Source: a virus
IMG/VR virus record: IMGVR_UViG_3300022591_000010
Location: 1-58,144 of that record
Direction: 5' to 3' (one strand)
Length of the DNA: 58,144 nucleotides
Shown here: positions 23,230 to 31,006 of the stretch, piece by piece
Position numbering within the stretch: position 1 is the stretch's first letter
Layout of the letters: the number at the start of each line of letters is the position of its first letter
Made by a program: the position numbers and the translations under genes
The notes under the pieces: generated by a model
Databases searched by the model: none
Told to the model about the DNA's origin: nothing
What the model saw: only the letters and a program-made list of their open reading frames with translations

Positions 23230-23663
23230 GACTTGCTAGGAATGAAGGCGTAGGAAACGGATTTAGGAAACATCGAGTCGATCTCCTCTTCTGTAAGAAG
23301 ACTCTCGTATAGGCAAGCCATTACCTCTGCCTCGTCTAGGATAGGGACAAGCTTGTAGCAACGGTCTGTAAGACCCTTTTGCTTTAGTATGGCACGAGCA
23401 GTATCCTCGTCAAGACGCTGGGATACTCTGCGCTGGCGTTGTAGAGATTGGTAGCCATCTACTTCTTCTGGAAGTGAATACCAGATATGGCCCTTGTCAT
23501 CTGCAGTACCCTCTTTATCAACAAGCTCTGAAAGCTCAGACTTAAGTAGAGACTGTTCTTTGGTAAGGTCATCGATACGACCTCGTAGTGAAACATACTT
23601 GCGGACTTTACTTACGATTGAGTCGCCCTCTTTAGGCGTCTCTCTTTGAATAACTTTTGGCAT
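23226..23663 (-). CDS. Hypothetical coiled-coil protein, 145 residues
   Basis: N-terminal region has a coiled-coil segment (KYVSLRGRIDDLTKEQSLLKSELSELVDK in two turns, about 24-52), then GHIWYSLPEEV and mixed alpha/beta. Similar small proteins lie next to SSB and HTH genes in other phages of Actinobacteria, function unknown. The ATG 23663 lies about nine bases after a GGGGGG run that is part of promoter copy 4 and could double as its ribosome-binding site. Confidence 0.68.
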   Translation of the reverse strand: MPKVIQRETPKEGDSIVSKVRKYVSLRGRIDDLTKEQSLLKSELSELVDKEGTADDKGHIWYSLPEEVDGYQSLQRQRRVSQRLDEDTARAILKQKGLTDRCYKLVPILDEAEVMACLYESLLTEEEIDSMFPKSVSYAFIPSKS

Positions 23664-23673
23664 GTTATTTACC

Positions 23674-23694
23674 CCCCTATTAAATATAGTACCA
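23674..23694 (-). promoter_or_regulatory. Repeated phage promoter box, copy 4
   Basis: The minus strand reads TGG-TACTAT then ATTTAATAGGGGGG. The -10 is at 23686-23691, with TTGCAA 17 bases upstream as a weak -35. The RNA leader is only about 16 bases. Confidence 0.68.
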
Positions 23695-23699
23695 CAAGT

Positions 23700-23858
23700 T
23701 TAGGAGTCTTGCAAACCGTCCTTTACGTACTCCTTTAGGGCAACGATGATGACATCGGTGACTGTACGTCCATCGATCTGAGCCTTGTCCTTGACAGCAG
23801 TCCATAGCTCATCTGATACCCGGATGGTGCGGGTTGGGGTCTTAGGTGCGTTTGGCAT
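23700..23858 (-). CDS. Ribbon-helix-helix (CopG/Arc-type) DNA-binding protein, 52 residues
   Basis: Short gene. TRTIRVSDELWTAVKDKAQ (8-26) is the strand plus first helix of a ribbon-helix-helix fold, and GRTVTDVIIVALKEYV is the second helix. Such proteins dimerise to repress promoters. A TATATA hexamer ends six bases before the ATG (23865-23870), so the message may be leaderless. It lies directly upstream of promoter copy 4, which is a natural target (inference). Not among longer reading frames, hence easily missed. Confidence 0.8.
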   Translation of the reverse strand: MPNAPKTPTRTIRVSDELWTAVKDKAQIDGRTVTDVIIVALKEYVKDGLQDS

Positions 23859-23864
23859 AGTAGA

Positions 23865-23873
23865 TATATACTA
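23865..23873 (-). promoter_or_regulatory. Candidate leaderless promoter for the ribbon-helix-helix gene
   Basis: The minus strand reads TAG-TATATA-TCTACT-ATG, giving a start site at ATG 23858. The TAG-TANNNT layout is the same as at 2017 and 56656. Confidence 0.45.
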
Positions 23874-25454
23874 GACCATAGTCTGTTGTAAAAATGCCTT
23901 AAGACTGCCCAAATTTAATTCAACTCCTCCGGCATCATTTATGCCTTCACCATCCATGATCGCATCAGCTACTGAGTTTTTCTGCAACAACATGTCGTGC
24001 TGGCGCTCTTCAATAGAGCCTTCCATTAAGAAGTCTTGGATGACGATCGACGGCCATGTACTAGACGCACGACGGATCCGACCGTTACGTTGTAGAGCCA
24101 AGCCAGCGTTCCAAGGAAGATCGTAATTAATGAGAAGATTAGCTTGAGGAAGATCGACACCGTAACCTCCAGCATCAGAAGAAATAAGGACCCTACAATC
24201 TGCATTAGTTTGAAAAGTAATCTTAGCGGCTTCTTTGTCTTTTGCATTCATTTCTCCTGTGTACATTTGCGGTGAATATTCTTCTAAAATCCTATGTAAA
24301 ATCTTAACCATATGAACGTAGCTGGTGAAGATAACAACCTTATTCTTATCATAGCTATCTAAGAAGTCACTGACATACCTCTGAAGAGCATCAGCTTTAG
24401 GGTGAGCCTTCAATGACTCAAGCTTTCCTGACTCCTCTAGATCGTTGACATACTTAGAGCCATTATCCCCATCGTTCTTGTATCTACTAGAAGAGTTAAA
24501 GAGCAGTTCCGGCCCGTCACACAGCATTCTTAATGCTGTTAGTTTGGACATTATCTTGCCCTTCAAAGCATTAGCTGCCTCGTTCTGGTTCTCCCCAGAG
24601 TAGTGGGAGAAGAGGTCAAACGAAGAGCCGTAACTATCTATGGCATTGTCTAGATCCTCTAAGATTTCCCCGGCAATATGGTTGTAGAGCTTTACACCGG
24701 CCCTATCAAAGGGAACCCTGATAGGTTCTGCAAAGATAGTGTCCGGTAGGTAAGGGGCTACATCGGGATCCTGCTGGCGTTTACGCACACTTACTGTAGA
24801 CATAGCTGAGTTAAGGGTAGGCAGGTTACGGTAGCGCTCTACGCCCCCAAAGTGGTTGCGTACTATAAAGGTTTTATCAAAGAGATCAAAGCGACCAAGA
24901 ACCTTTGGGTCTACAAACTGCATGATGGAGTACAGCTCTTCCGGTTTACCATTCTCAATAGGAGTTCCGGTGAGAGCATACTTGACAGGGCTAGTAAGCT
25001 TCTTTACATGCTTAGATCGTTTTGATCTAAAGCTTTTTATTGCGGTTGCTTCGTCGCAGACGATGAACCCTCTTGAGAGCTTTGATACTTGCTCCCAGTC
25101 GTTAACAACTTGCTCATAGTTAATGATGACATAATCGACGAGCGAATGGCCCCAATCCAGGGCCTCTTCATATTGCGCTTGGCGTTGTTTTGGTGTTCCA
25201 TCAATGACCAAAGGGTTTGAAGTGCCATCGGTAAACTTCCTAATCTGCTCTGACCACTGATACTTTAATGATGATAAGCAGATAATGATACCAGGCTCAG
25301 TTATTTTTCCTATGCTTTTCAGCTCTTCAAGTGCGGCAATAGTAAGAACAGTTTTGCCCAGGCCAAGGTCGTAGGCCACCAGCATCTTCTTACGAGATAC
25401 CATGGCTTCTACGGCCTCGACCTGATAAGGTAAAAGTGTTCCTGTAAATGACAT
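23871..25454 (-). CDS. SNF2-type DEAD/DEAH helicase
   Basis: 527 residues. Motifs I (DLGLGKT, 29-35), II (DEAT, 134-137), III (ALTGTP) and VI (RNGRIRR with QRNG) in order, plus the SNF2 QYEE/YQVEAVEAM N-terminus and a C-terminal helicase lobe with DLPWNAG. It would remodel or translocate on DNA or displace bound proteins. It stands between the ribbon-helix-helix gene and a membrane protein and overlaps the latter by one base. Confidence 0.88.
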   Translation of the reverse strand: MSFTGTLLPYQVEAVEAMVSRKKMLVAYDLGLGKTVLTIAALEELKSIGKITEPGIIICLSSLKYQWSEQIRKFTDGTSNPLVIDGTPKQRQAQYEEALDWGHSLVDYVIINYEQVVNDWEQVSKLSRGFIVCDEATAIKSFRSKRSKHVKKLTSPVKYALTGTPIENGKPEELYSIMQFVDPKVLGRFDLFDKTFIVRNHFGGVERYRNLPTLNSAMSTVSVRKRQQDPDVAPYLPDTIFAEPIRVPFDRAGVKLYNHIAGEILEDLDNAIDSYGSSFDLFSHYSGENQNEAANALKGKIMSKLTALRMLCDGPELLFNSSSRYKNDGDNGSKYVNDLEESGKLESLKAHPKADALQRYVSDFLDSYDKNKVVIFTSYVHMVKILHRILEEYSPQMYTGEMNAKDKEAAKITFQTNADCRVLISSDAGGYGVDLPQANLLINYDLPWNAGLALQRNGRIRRASSTWPSIVIQDFLMEGSIEERQHDMLLQKNSVADAIMDGEGINDAGGVELNLGSLKAFLQQTMV

Positions 25455-25663
25455 TACTCAGCCTTTGTCCAACTTCTATGGTTCTTTACGTACACAGTCA
25501 TGTAGGCTATTGACCCCAAGTAAAACCCATACTGCTTAGTCTGCGTGGCGTAGATAAGCCACAGAGTCTCATTAAAAAACAAGACCACCCAGCCCAGCTT
25601 ATTCTTGGTGCCTACAATATATGTCCCTGTGATCCCACAAAGAGCTAGTACCCAAGACCACAT
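25454..25663 (-). CDS. Small multi-pass membrane protein (PnuC-like fragment), 69 residues
   Basis: Two to three hydrophobic helices: WSWVLALCGITGTYIVG, GWVVLFFNETLWLIYA, and GFYLGSIAYMTVYV. The pattern of aromatic-rich helices resembles half of a PnuC-type nicotinamide-riboside transporter and similar small phage membrane proteins. At 69 residues it could not be a whole transporter. Coupled by one-base overlaps to helicase and dNMP kinase. Confidence 0.6.
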   Translation of the reverse strand: MWSWVLALCGITGTYIVGTKNKLGWVVLFFNETLWLIYATQTKQYGFYLGSIAYMTVYVKNHRSWTKAE

Positions 25664-26208
25664 TATACGTACTGCATCAATCTAGTCTTAACAGCAAACT
25701 CTAGATCTTCTAGAGAGGTGTTGTTGTGGATGTAGGCGTCAAACTCCCAGTTATCTAGGTCATGCTCTGACACATGGTCGTTGACCGCATCGATGCCGAT
25801 ACGCTCTACTCTCCAGATTACACCGGAGAAAACAGACTTGATCCAGTCAGCCTCATTCTGAAAGCGGACATCGGTAATAACATAATTCTTATCTCTATCT
25901 AAGAACTTTGTTGCTTCTACAACCCAGTGGTTATCCCCGAATACTTTGCGGGCACCTACGCCTAAGTCTTGAAGTAGACGGCGAACTTCCGGCTCCTGCT
26001 TAGCAGCATCCCATCCATAGGTATCGACTGCGTATCTCAAATCATAGCCTCCGCCATCCAAATCAAAATTAACAACTGGGCTCATCTCATAGAGCAGGTC
26101 TTTAATCTTGTCTGCAAAGGCGATGCGTTCAAAGCCATGGTTCTCTACTAAAAACTTAGCTACAGTATCTTTACCTGACTGTGCGTATCCTGATAGTCCA
26201 ATAATCAT
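25663..26208 (-). CDS. Deoxynucleoside monophosphate kinase
   Basis: 181 residues. P-loop GYAQSGKDT (7-15), a helix with GFERIAFADKIKDLL, and VITDVRFQNEAD (nucleoside-binding/LID region) match phage dNMP kinases of the T4 gp1 type. It phosphorylates dNMPs to dNDPs, supplying DNA synthesis and working with the ribonucleotide reductase. Start ATG overlaps the preceding stop (ATGA). Confidence 0.88.
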   Translation of the reverse strand: MIIGLSGYAQSGKDTVAKFLVENHGFERIAFADKIKDLLYEMSPVVNFDLDGGGYDLRYAVDTYGWDAAKQEPEVRRLLQDLGVGARKVFGDNHWVVEATKFLDRDKNYVITDVRFQNEADWIKSVFSGVIWRVERIGIDAVNDHVSEHDLDNWEFDAYIHNNTSLEDLEFAVKTRLMQYV

Positions 26209-26363
26209 TTTGATTCCTTTTCTAAAACGTATTTTTCACATTCTTCACAACGGTACCCCTTGATACCTGTTTCTGAGTCTACCCAATCTGGAGTATAAAA
26301 CCTATGACCAGCAACGCCGTACCAACCAATAGGCTTCATATTTGAGAAGGAATCGGTAATCAT
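26205..26363 (-). CDS. 52-residue protein with C-terminal CxxC
   Basis: Short gene. Aromatic-rich N-terminal half (GWYGVAGHRFYTPDW) and CEEC near residues 39-42, possibly a half zinc site. Start and stop both lie in ATGA overlaps with its neighbours, so it is translationally coupled between an exported/membrane gene and dNMP kinase. Function not recognised. Confidence 0.6.
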   Translation of the reverse strand: MITDSFSNMKPIGWYGVAGHRFYTPDWVDSETGIKGYRCEECEKYVLEKESK

Positions 26364-26629
26364 TTATTCCCCTTGTAATATGGATTAGGTGCGGTCTTGT
26401 CGCAAATCGTTCGTGTATCGAATATCCAATGATAACTGTATTTTCCATCAGGACCTAATCCATAGCCGTAATGGGAGTGGTCAACTGTATGGGACTTCAC
26501 GCAAATAAGAGGCTCTTTAGCCCGTTGCCAGTGGTCAATTCCCACTGCTGCTTTGAAGATTAAATAGCCTAAGGCTGGGACTGCTATTACAGCAATCCCA
26601 GCGATTAGTGCCTTGAGTTTAGAACTCAC
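26360..26629 (-). CDS. Membrane-anchored or exported protein, 89 residues
   Basis: N-terminal signal-anchor (LKALIAGIAVIAVPALGYLIFKAAV, in two parts about 5-29), then a polar domain with two Cys (CVKSH, TICDK) that could form a disulphide outside the cell, ending KGNK. It is five bases from the SPFH gene and may act with it at the membrane (inference). Confidence 0.65.
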   Translation of the reverse strand: MSSKLKALIAGIAVIAVPALGYLIFKAAVGIDHWQRAKEPLICVKSHTVDHSHYGYGLGPDGKYSYHWIFDTRTICDKTAPNPYYKGNK

Positions 26630-26634
26630 TTAAA

Positions 26635-27543
26635 TTACTTACCGTTGACAATCACGGAACTAGTAGCAGAAGAGCAAGGGTTGGTGTACACAGGCACGCC
26701 CTTATCAATTCCCTTAGAAATTACCTGTTGCCATACCTGCATACAGACAGATTGCAACTCAGAGGCAGTCATACCTGCTGCTGCAGAAGCGGCTGTCTTA
26801 AGACCCTGTGCTTCAATCAAACGACGTTGCGCTTCGATTGTTGCAGTCTTTGTTGCCTCTTGAGCAATACGGGTAGCCTGTTGTTGGCTTGCATACAGCG
26901 AGATTGTAGAAGCAGTAGCAGCGTCAGGTTCTACTGAGCGCATGCTTACAGTGTCTACGGTAATTCCGTAAGGAATCAACTGTTTGTTGAGTTGGATACG
27001 AATATCCTCTGCAACCTTGTCACGGTTAGAAATAGCGTCCAAGTTACCCGTTACTGAGTAAATCTGACCTACAGCCTGACGAAGGTTAGGAAGAACGATG
27101 TTATCGCTAATCGCATTCAAGTCTCCTGTGCGAGACTGGTAGTAAAGTTTTTCAGCGTCTTGCTTTTCTACACGCCAACGAGCCGCAATTTCTACGGACA
27201 TCTGTCCAGCATCTGCAGTACGAGCGATTACCTTTTCGTTGCCTGTTAGTTGAACTGTGAGAGGACGAATGGGGTATTCCTCAACGTTTGTCCAAGGCGC
27301 AACAAAGTGAATGCCGTTATCTAGCGGCTTACCAACGTGCCCAAAAGACACAGGTACGCCTACTTGCGTGGCCTGTACGACCGTGAAACTGCTAAAAAAC
27401 AATCCAATGATTCCAATTACCAATGCACCCAAAGAGACTCCAGTCCCAATGGCTTTAAGGTCGGTGTCGGTTGATTTGCGTGAGTAAGGAAGACCAATTA
27501 GGCCGCCCAAGATAAGTAGAACAAGAATAATTGCCATTACCAT
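26635..27543 (-). CDS. SPFH/Band 7 (stomatin/prohibitin-like) membrane protein
   Basis: 302 residues. Two N-terminal hydrophobic stretches (about 2-20 and 34-53) followed by a Band 7 domain: TQVGVPVSFG, GIHFVAPWTNVEEYPIR, and YGITVDTVSMRSVEP. The C-terminal coiled region has many Ala/Gln/Glu (EATKTATIEAQRRLIEAQG). SPFH proteins organise membrane microdomains and can stabilise membranes or regulate proteases. GGAG lies nine bases before ATG 27543. Phage Band 7 proteins are known but their role is unsettled. Confidence 0.88.
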   Translation of the reverse strand: MVMAIILVLLILGGLIGLPYSRKSTDTDLKAIGTGVSLGALVIGIIGLFFSSFTVVQATQVGVPVSFGHVGKPLDNGIHFVAPWTNVEEYPIRPLTVQLTGNEKVIARTADAGQMSVEIAARWRVEKQDAEKLYYQSRTGDLNAISDNIVLPNLRQAVGQIYSVTGNLDAISNRDKVAEDIRIQLNKQLIPYGITVDTVSMRSVEPDAATASTISLYASQQQATRIAQEATKTATIEAQRRLIEAQGLKTAASAAAGMTASELQSVCMQVWQQVISKGIDKGVPVYTNPCSSATSSVIVNGK

Positions 27544-27630
27544 TTGTATTCTCCGATTTAGTTAGTGTACGGGTGGTGGTTCAGTGAAACTGTATACACA
27601 TAAAACAAGTTACGCAAGTTTAATCTTTTT

Positions 27631-27647
27631 GATTAAGGCTGAAAAGA
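27631..27647. repeat. Small inverted repeat in the SPFH leader
   Basis: TTAATC-TTTTT-GATTAA, a 6-base stem with 5-base loop about 90 bases upstream of the SPFH gene start. Too weak to be a sure terminator. The 161-base gap otherwise has no gene with a normal start codon. Confidence 0.35.
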
Positions 27648-27704
27648 AAAATAATTCCAGCAAGTACTAACAGGAATACTCCTATGTTTATCGTAATAAT
27701 TTTA

Positions 27705-28673
27705 TTACCCCTTAATAGCGGACTCTCCGAATACGGAATGTTTTGACCCCCCTATACAATAGTGTACCAAATCTTCTGGCATATCGCCAATATCTTTGAA
27801 TTCACTATCCTGATAGTTTAGGAACCAACATTCCATACCTTCTTTACGGGTACGGCTGAGAAGATCTACCGCTGCTTTATTACCGGCAGCATCGTTATCC
27901 ATAGCAATGATCAGCTTGTCCGCCTGCTTCATAAGCTGAACCTGCTCGTTACTTACAGAAGCTCCAAAGGTTGAGACGCCTCCTGCAATTCCCAATGATC
28001 CTAGGCGTACGGCATCCAAAGGAGACTCTACTACGATCATAGTTCCTCCCTTGAATACATCTAGACCAAACAAAGTCTTTGACTTAGCTACGCCGGTAGG
28101 ACGATTGCGGAACAATCGCTGAGTCTGACTCTTCTCCTGCCAGCCCATAAGCTTGTGAGATTGTGGGCTACGGATAGGTGTGATCCAGGAGTTGGTTGCA
28201 GGGTTCCACTTAACCCCATAGAGTACACAGCCATCCTCGTTCAACCCTCTAGCAGATAAAGCCCACTCAGGAGGAAGTGCGTCGAAAATCGACAGACGTG
28301 CTTCGCTCATACCTACGGGAGCTGGGATAGGTACGTAGGATGTACGAGCCTCTTCCAACTGACGAGCAAGATATTCGAAGTTAACCTCGATGTTATTTCT
28401 AAGCCACTCTTTGGCAGCATCGAAGTCAATGATTCCCCACTGAGTAGTGAACTCTTTAAGTTCAGCAACTAAGGTTAGAAGTGTTCCTTTGTAGCCACAA
28501 GAGAAGCAATGATGAACTCCAGTCTCAGCATTCATAGACCACGAAGGGTTGTTGTCTTGCTGACCGGTACGCTCTAAGTGCATAGGGCATAGACCAAGAA
28601 GCTCGTCGCCTCTTTGGTTTGTTTCAATACCCAGCGTAAGCAGCACGCCTTCTACTGAACCCTCTGAATACAT
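27705..28673 (-). CDS. dnaG: DnaG-like DNA primase (CHC2 zinc finger plus TOPRIM)
   Basis: 322 residues. Zinc finger ligands Cys29, His32, Cys56 and Cys59 (CPMH, CFSC) open the protein; the TOPRIM domain has VVESPLDAVR and AMDNDAAGNKA with the acidic metal-binding residues. There is no C-terminal helicase-binding domain, so interaction with DnaB must be through another region. It primes lagging-strand synthesis. One-base overlap with the upstream gene. Confidence 0.92.
   Translation of the reverse strand: MYSEGSVEGVLLTLGIETNQRGDELLGLCPMHLERTGQQDNNPSWSMNAETGVHHCFSCGYKGTLLTLVAELKEFTTQWGIIDFDAAKEWLRNNIEVNFEYLARQLEEARTSYVPIPAPVGMSEARLSIFDALPPEWALSARGLNEDGCVLYGVKWNPATNSWITPIRSPQSHKLMGWQEKSQTQRLFRNRPTGVAKSKTLFGLDVFKGGTMIVVESPLDAVRLGSLGIAGGVSTFGASVSNEQVQLMKQADKLIIAMDNDAAGNKAAVDLLSRTRKEGMECWFLNYQDSEFKDIGDMPEDLVHYCIGGSKHSVFGESAIKG
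27749..27769 (-). promoter_or_regulatory. Repeated phage promoter box, copy 5
   Basis: The minus strand reads TGG-TACACT then ATTGTATAGGGGGG; the -10 is at 27761-27766. It lies inside the 3' end of the primase gene and would drive the SPFH gene with a leader of about 210 bases. Confidence 0.55.
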
Positions 28674-28855
28674 TAGTCCTCCTTCAAATAACCTGGCTTG
28701 TCTATAGGTGTGGGCGCTGTGGCCTTAGAGCCACAGAGCGCACACTCCATCTCCGTGAAGTACATAGAGATCTCGTAGTCCTCAAACATTGCATGAAGAA
28801 TCCAAAGCTTGGAACCACAGATACATACGTGAATAGGATCTCCTCTTAGATCCAT
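28673..28855 (-). CDS. 60-residue zinc-ribbon-like protein
   Basis: CICG near the N-terminus and CALCG about 28 residues later give C-x-C and C-x2-C, a small zinc site, with a hydrophobic strand between (LWILHAMF). ATG 28855 overlaps the WhiB stop (TGATG). It separates primase from WhiB; role not recognised. Confidence 0.65.
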   Translation of the reverse strand: MDLRGDPIHVCICGSKLWILHAMFEDYEISMYFTEMECALCGSKATAPTPIDKPGYLKED

Positions 28856-29109
28856 CACTTCTTTTTCCTTCGTAACATTAGGCGACGCTCACGAGGAGTA
28901 GTACCGCCCCATACGCCTTCGTTTTCTCTATTAGCTACTGCATAGGATAAACACTTTGTATTTAACCAGCAGTCTCCACAGATGCTCTTAGCCTTAGCTA
29001 CAGATTCTTCTGTGTACTCTTCCGGGTAAAAGATATCCGTATCATACATGGAACAAAGCTGAGTCCCATCAAATGGACTGGATACCTGAAAAGGCTGCAT
29101 ACTCTTCAA
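28855..29109 (-). CDS. WhiB-family Fe-S regulator
   Basis: 84 residues. Cys19, Cys44, Cys47 and Cys53 (canonical C...C-x2-C-x5-C) bind the cluster, and EGVWGGTTPRERRLMLRRKKK gives the G-V-W-G-G turn and basic tail in two parts. TTG 29109 is chosen because a GGAGG lies about nine bases upstream; an ATG at 29100 is an alternative. It overlaps the helicase gene by about 40 bases. Small WhiB of this type in phages can block host WhiB-sigma contacts (established for WhiBTM4). Confidence 0.9.
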   Translation of the reverse strand: MKSMQPFQVSSPFDGTQLCSMYDTDIFYPEEYTEESVAKAKSICGDCWLNTKCLSYAVANRENEGVWGGTTPRERRLMLRRKKK

Positions 29110-30304
29110 AACGACCCTCCTCCCAATCCCACAGTAGATCTGTGGATCCCATTCCTGAAATACGACTTGCTGCCACTGTTAGAGAACGAGAGCTATCGTC
29201 CTCTTCATCTTGACGCTGCAGAACTAGAACGATGTCTGAATCCTGTAAGAATGATGACGTGTAACCAATAGAGTCAGCAGTCACCTTTCCACCGCGCATC
29301 TTAGATCGCAGAGTTTGAGTACTGACTACAACTGGAATATCATACCGTTGAGCCACACGCTTCATACCACGAGTAAGGCTACGAAGTGAACGCTCTGACT
29401 CTGTTTCGCCAGTCTCTTCATCAAACATAAGATACATACCGTCAACGAACAAGATGTCAGGTTGGTACTTCTCTACCTTTGCACAGAGACCGGTGATAGT
29501 TCTAGAAGCCACTGTGTCCGGCATCCAGAAATCATCACGATCAATAGCTAGGTGTGCGAGAAAGCTCTTCTCTTCATCTGGGTTCAACGAGCTGGTGATC
29601 AAACGCTTGTGCGATATGTGAGAACGCATAGCATCATAGCGAGTCTTCATTTCACGAGCAGTCATCTCAAACGACTGGAACATGACACGCTGGTTCTCAT
29701 CCTGAGCCTTGATAGCCATCTGCATTGCAAGCACTGACTTACCTGTCTTAGGAGGAGCAGCGATTGTCCAGAGCTGTTGCTTCATGACACCAGAAGTAAT
29801 GTCGTCAATGGTTTTAAAACTAGTAGATAAACCGAGTAGACCGTTAGGACGAGTCTTGATAGACATGTACTCGTCATAGCGCTCCATAGGATTATCGCTG
29901 AGGTTTTCATCCAAAGACTCTCGCATGCCGTCGTTCATAAGAACTTGGGCTGCCTGCGCCATAGTCTGCAAAGCAGCGTTGTGATCCTGCTGAGACACAG
30001 CCTGCTGAGCATCCAGTAAAGCATCGATAGTCTTTTGACGCTTACGGTATTCGATCAGCTGGTCTAGCAGATAATCGATACTATCCTCTACAGCAAGAAG
30101 CGTGTAGGTAGGGAAGTTATCCTTAAACGTTACCGCTGTAGGAACTTCTCCATACTTCTCGTTGTGCTTGACAATAAACTTCCACACCTGACGGTTCAAG
30201 TCATTAAAGAACCAGTCGTCTTGAACACCGCACTCAATAAGCGGCTTGATGTTTCTGTCTCGAATAGCCTTGGATAACAAGCGCTCTTCATTATTTGCTG
30301 CCAT
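29069..30304 (-). CDS. dnaB: DnaB-like replicative helicase
   Basis: 411 residues. Short N-terminal domain, then RecA-like core: TIAAPPKTGKSVLAMQ (Walker A near 185-195), FQSFEM, PDILFVDGMYLMF (Walker B), VVVSTQ and SFLQDSDIVLVLQR. Unwinds DNA at the replication fork. The loader-type ATPase (31003-31644) and SWIM protein lie immediately upstream. Overlaps the preceding gene by 14 bases. Confidence 0.93.
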   Translation of the reverse strand: MAANNEERLLSKAIRDRNIKPLIECGVQDDWFFNDLNRQVWKFIVKHNEKYGEVPTAVTFKDNFPTYTLLAVEDSIDYLLDQLIEYRKRQKTIDALLDAQQAVSQQDHNAALQTMAQAAQVLMNDGMRESLDENLSDNPMERYDEYMSIKTRPNGLLGLSTSFKTIDDITSGVMKQQLWTIAAPPKTGKSVLAMQMAIKAQDENQRVMFQSFEMTAREMKTRYDAMRSHISHKRLITSSLNPDEEKSFLAHLAIDRDDFWMPDTVASRTITGLCAKVEKYQPDILFVDGMYLMFDEETGETESERSLRSLTRGMKRVAQRYDIPVVVSTQTLRSKMRGGKVTADSIGYTSSFLQDSDIVLVLQRQDEEDDSSRSLTVAASRISGMGSTDLLWDWEEGRFEEYAAFSGIQSI

Positions 30305-30707
30305 ATGTCGCCCCCTCTTCTAAATACCAATGCCCATACCGCAATCCACGACTAGGCATATCGATAACATATTTTACTTCTGGCCTATACGGAAGCTCCG
30401 CTACAAGATCGGAGACTACGTTGTAAGCTTTTGAATAGTTAAACGGGTTTGTACCCAGGTTGTCCAAGTCTTCTAGGACTTGGTCCATTTCTTTTTGAGA
30501 ACGTTCGAAGCCAACCAGTTCAAGAACATAGTCGTTCTTTTCTCTGAAGCGCCAGAAGTGCGCAAGCGCTTGTCGATCATAGGTAACTTCCTGATACGGA
30601 ACACGAAGACCCAGAACCTTATTAACCTTAGGTTCAATCTTGAGTAGGCAATCAACCGCAACCAATACTCTTTTAGGAACTTCATTTGAAATATCGCCCC
30701 CCTTCAT
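30291..30707 (-). CDS. Hypothetical protein, 138 residues
   Basis: Not recognised. Alpha/beta with VLVAVDCLLKI near the N-terminus and a polar middle (ERSQKEMDQVLEDLDNLG). Lies between dnaB and the SWIM gene, so replication-linked (inference). ATG 30707 with AAGGGGGGC nearby; GGGGGG upstream overlaps the start region. Confidence 0.68.
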   Translation of the reverse strand: MKGGDISNEVPKRVLVAVDCLLKIEPKVNKVLGLRVPYQEVTYDRQALAHFWRFREKNDYVLELVGFERSQKEMDQVLEDLDNLGTNPFNYSKAYNVVSDLVAELPYRPEVKYVIDMPSRGLRYGHWYLEEGATYGSK

Positions 30708-30709
30708 AA

Positions 30710-31006
30710 TTAAAGCGCTTCGATTTTGCCGTAGTTGACGAGCAACTCTCTAAACGCTATAGGATCTTCACTAGCCATAAGACTCTGATCCTTATCTACA
30801 CGGTTCGATACTTCTACTGGATAGATGCCACCGTTCTTGTCCATCTTAGTTTGGACAAAACGAGTATGCTTACAAGAAGCACGGGTCTCAAACCCCGGAC
30901 AATTGCAACGCAACTTATGACTGTTGTTGTTAACATGCACTTCATGAACACCTGTGTCAGATAAAAAAATCTGAGTAATCATCCAGTTCAATGTCTTCTC
31001 TTTCAT
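30710..31006 (-). CDS. SWIM-type zinc-finger protein
   Basis: 98 residues. LRCNCPGFETRASCKHTRFV (33-52) matches the SWIM signature C-x-C-x(n)-C-x-H (Cys35, Cys37, Cys46, His48). SWIM domains bind DNA or proteins, for example in recombination mediators (Shu complex) and MuDR-type enzymes. Its place between a DnaC-like ATPase and DnaB makes it a replication or recombination accessory. Overlaps the AAA+ gene by 4 bases. Confidence 0.78.
   Translation of the reverse strand: MKEKTLNWMITQIFLSDTGVHEVHVNNNSHKLRCNCPGFETRASCKHTRFVQTKMDKNGGIYPVEVSNRVDKDQSLMASEDPIAFRELLVNYGKIEAL

Noticed and set aside
27631-27647. Terminator between primase and SPFH genes
   Set aside because: Stem is only six AT-rich base pairs and no other terminator signal is present, so it is listed only as an inverted repeat.
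27634-27700. Possible 22-24-residue single-helix membrane peptide on the minus strand (segment IGVFLLVLAGIIFLF)
   Set aside because: No ATG, GTG or TTG start in frame; only an ATT start after AAGGGG is available. Worth a look in ribosome data but not supported as a gene.
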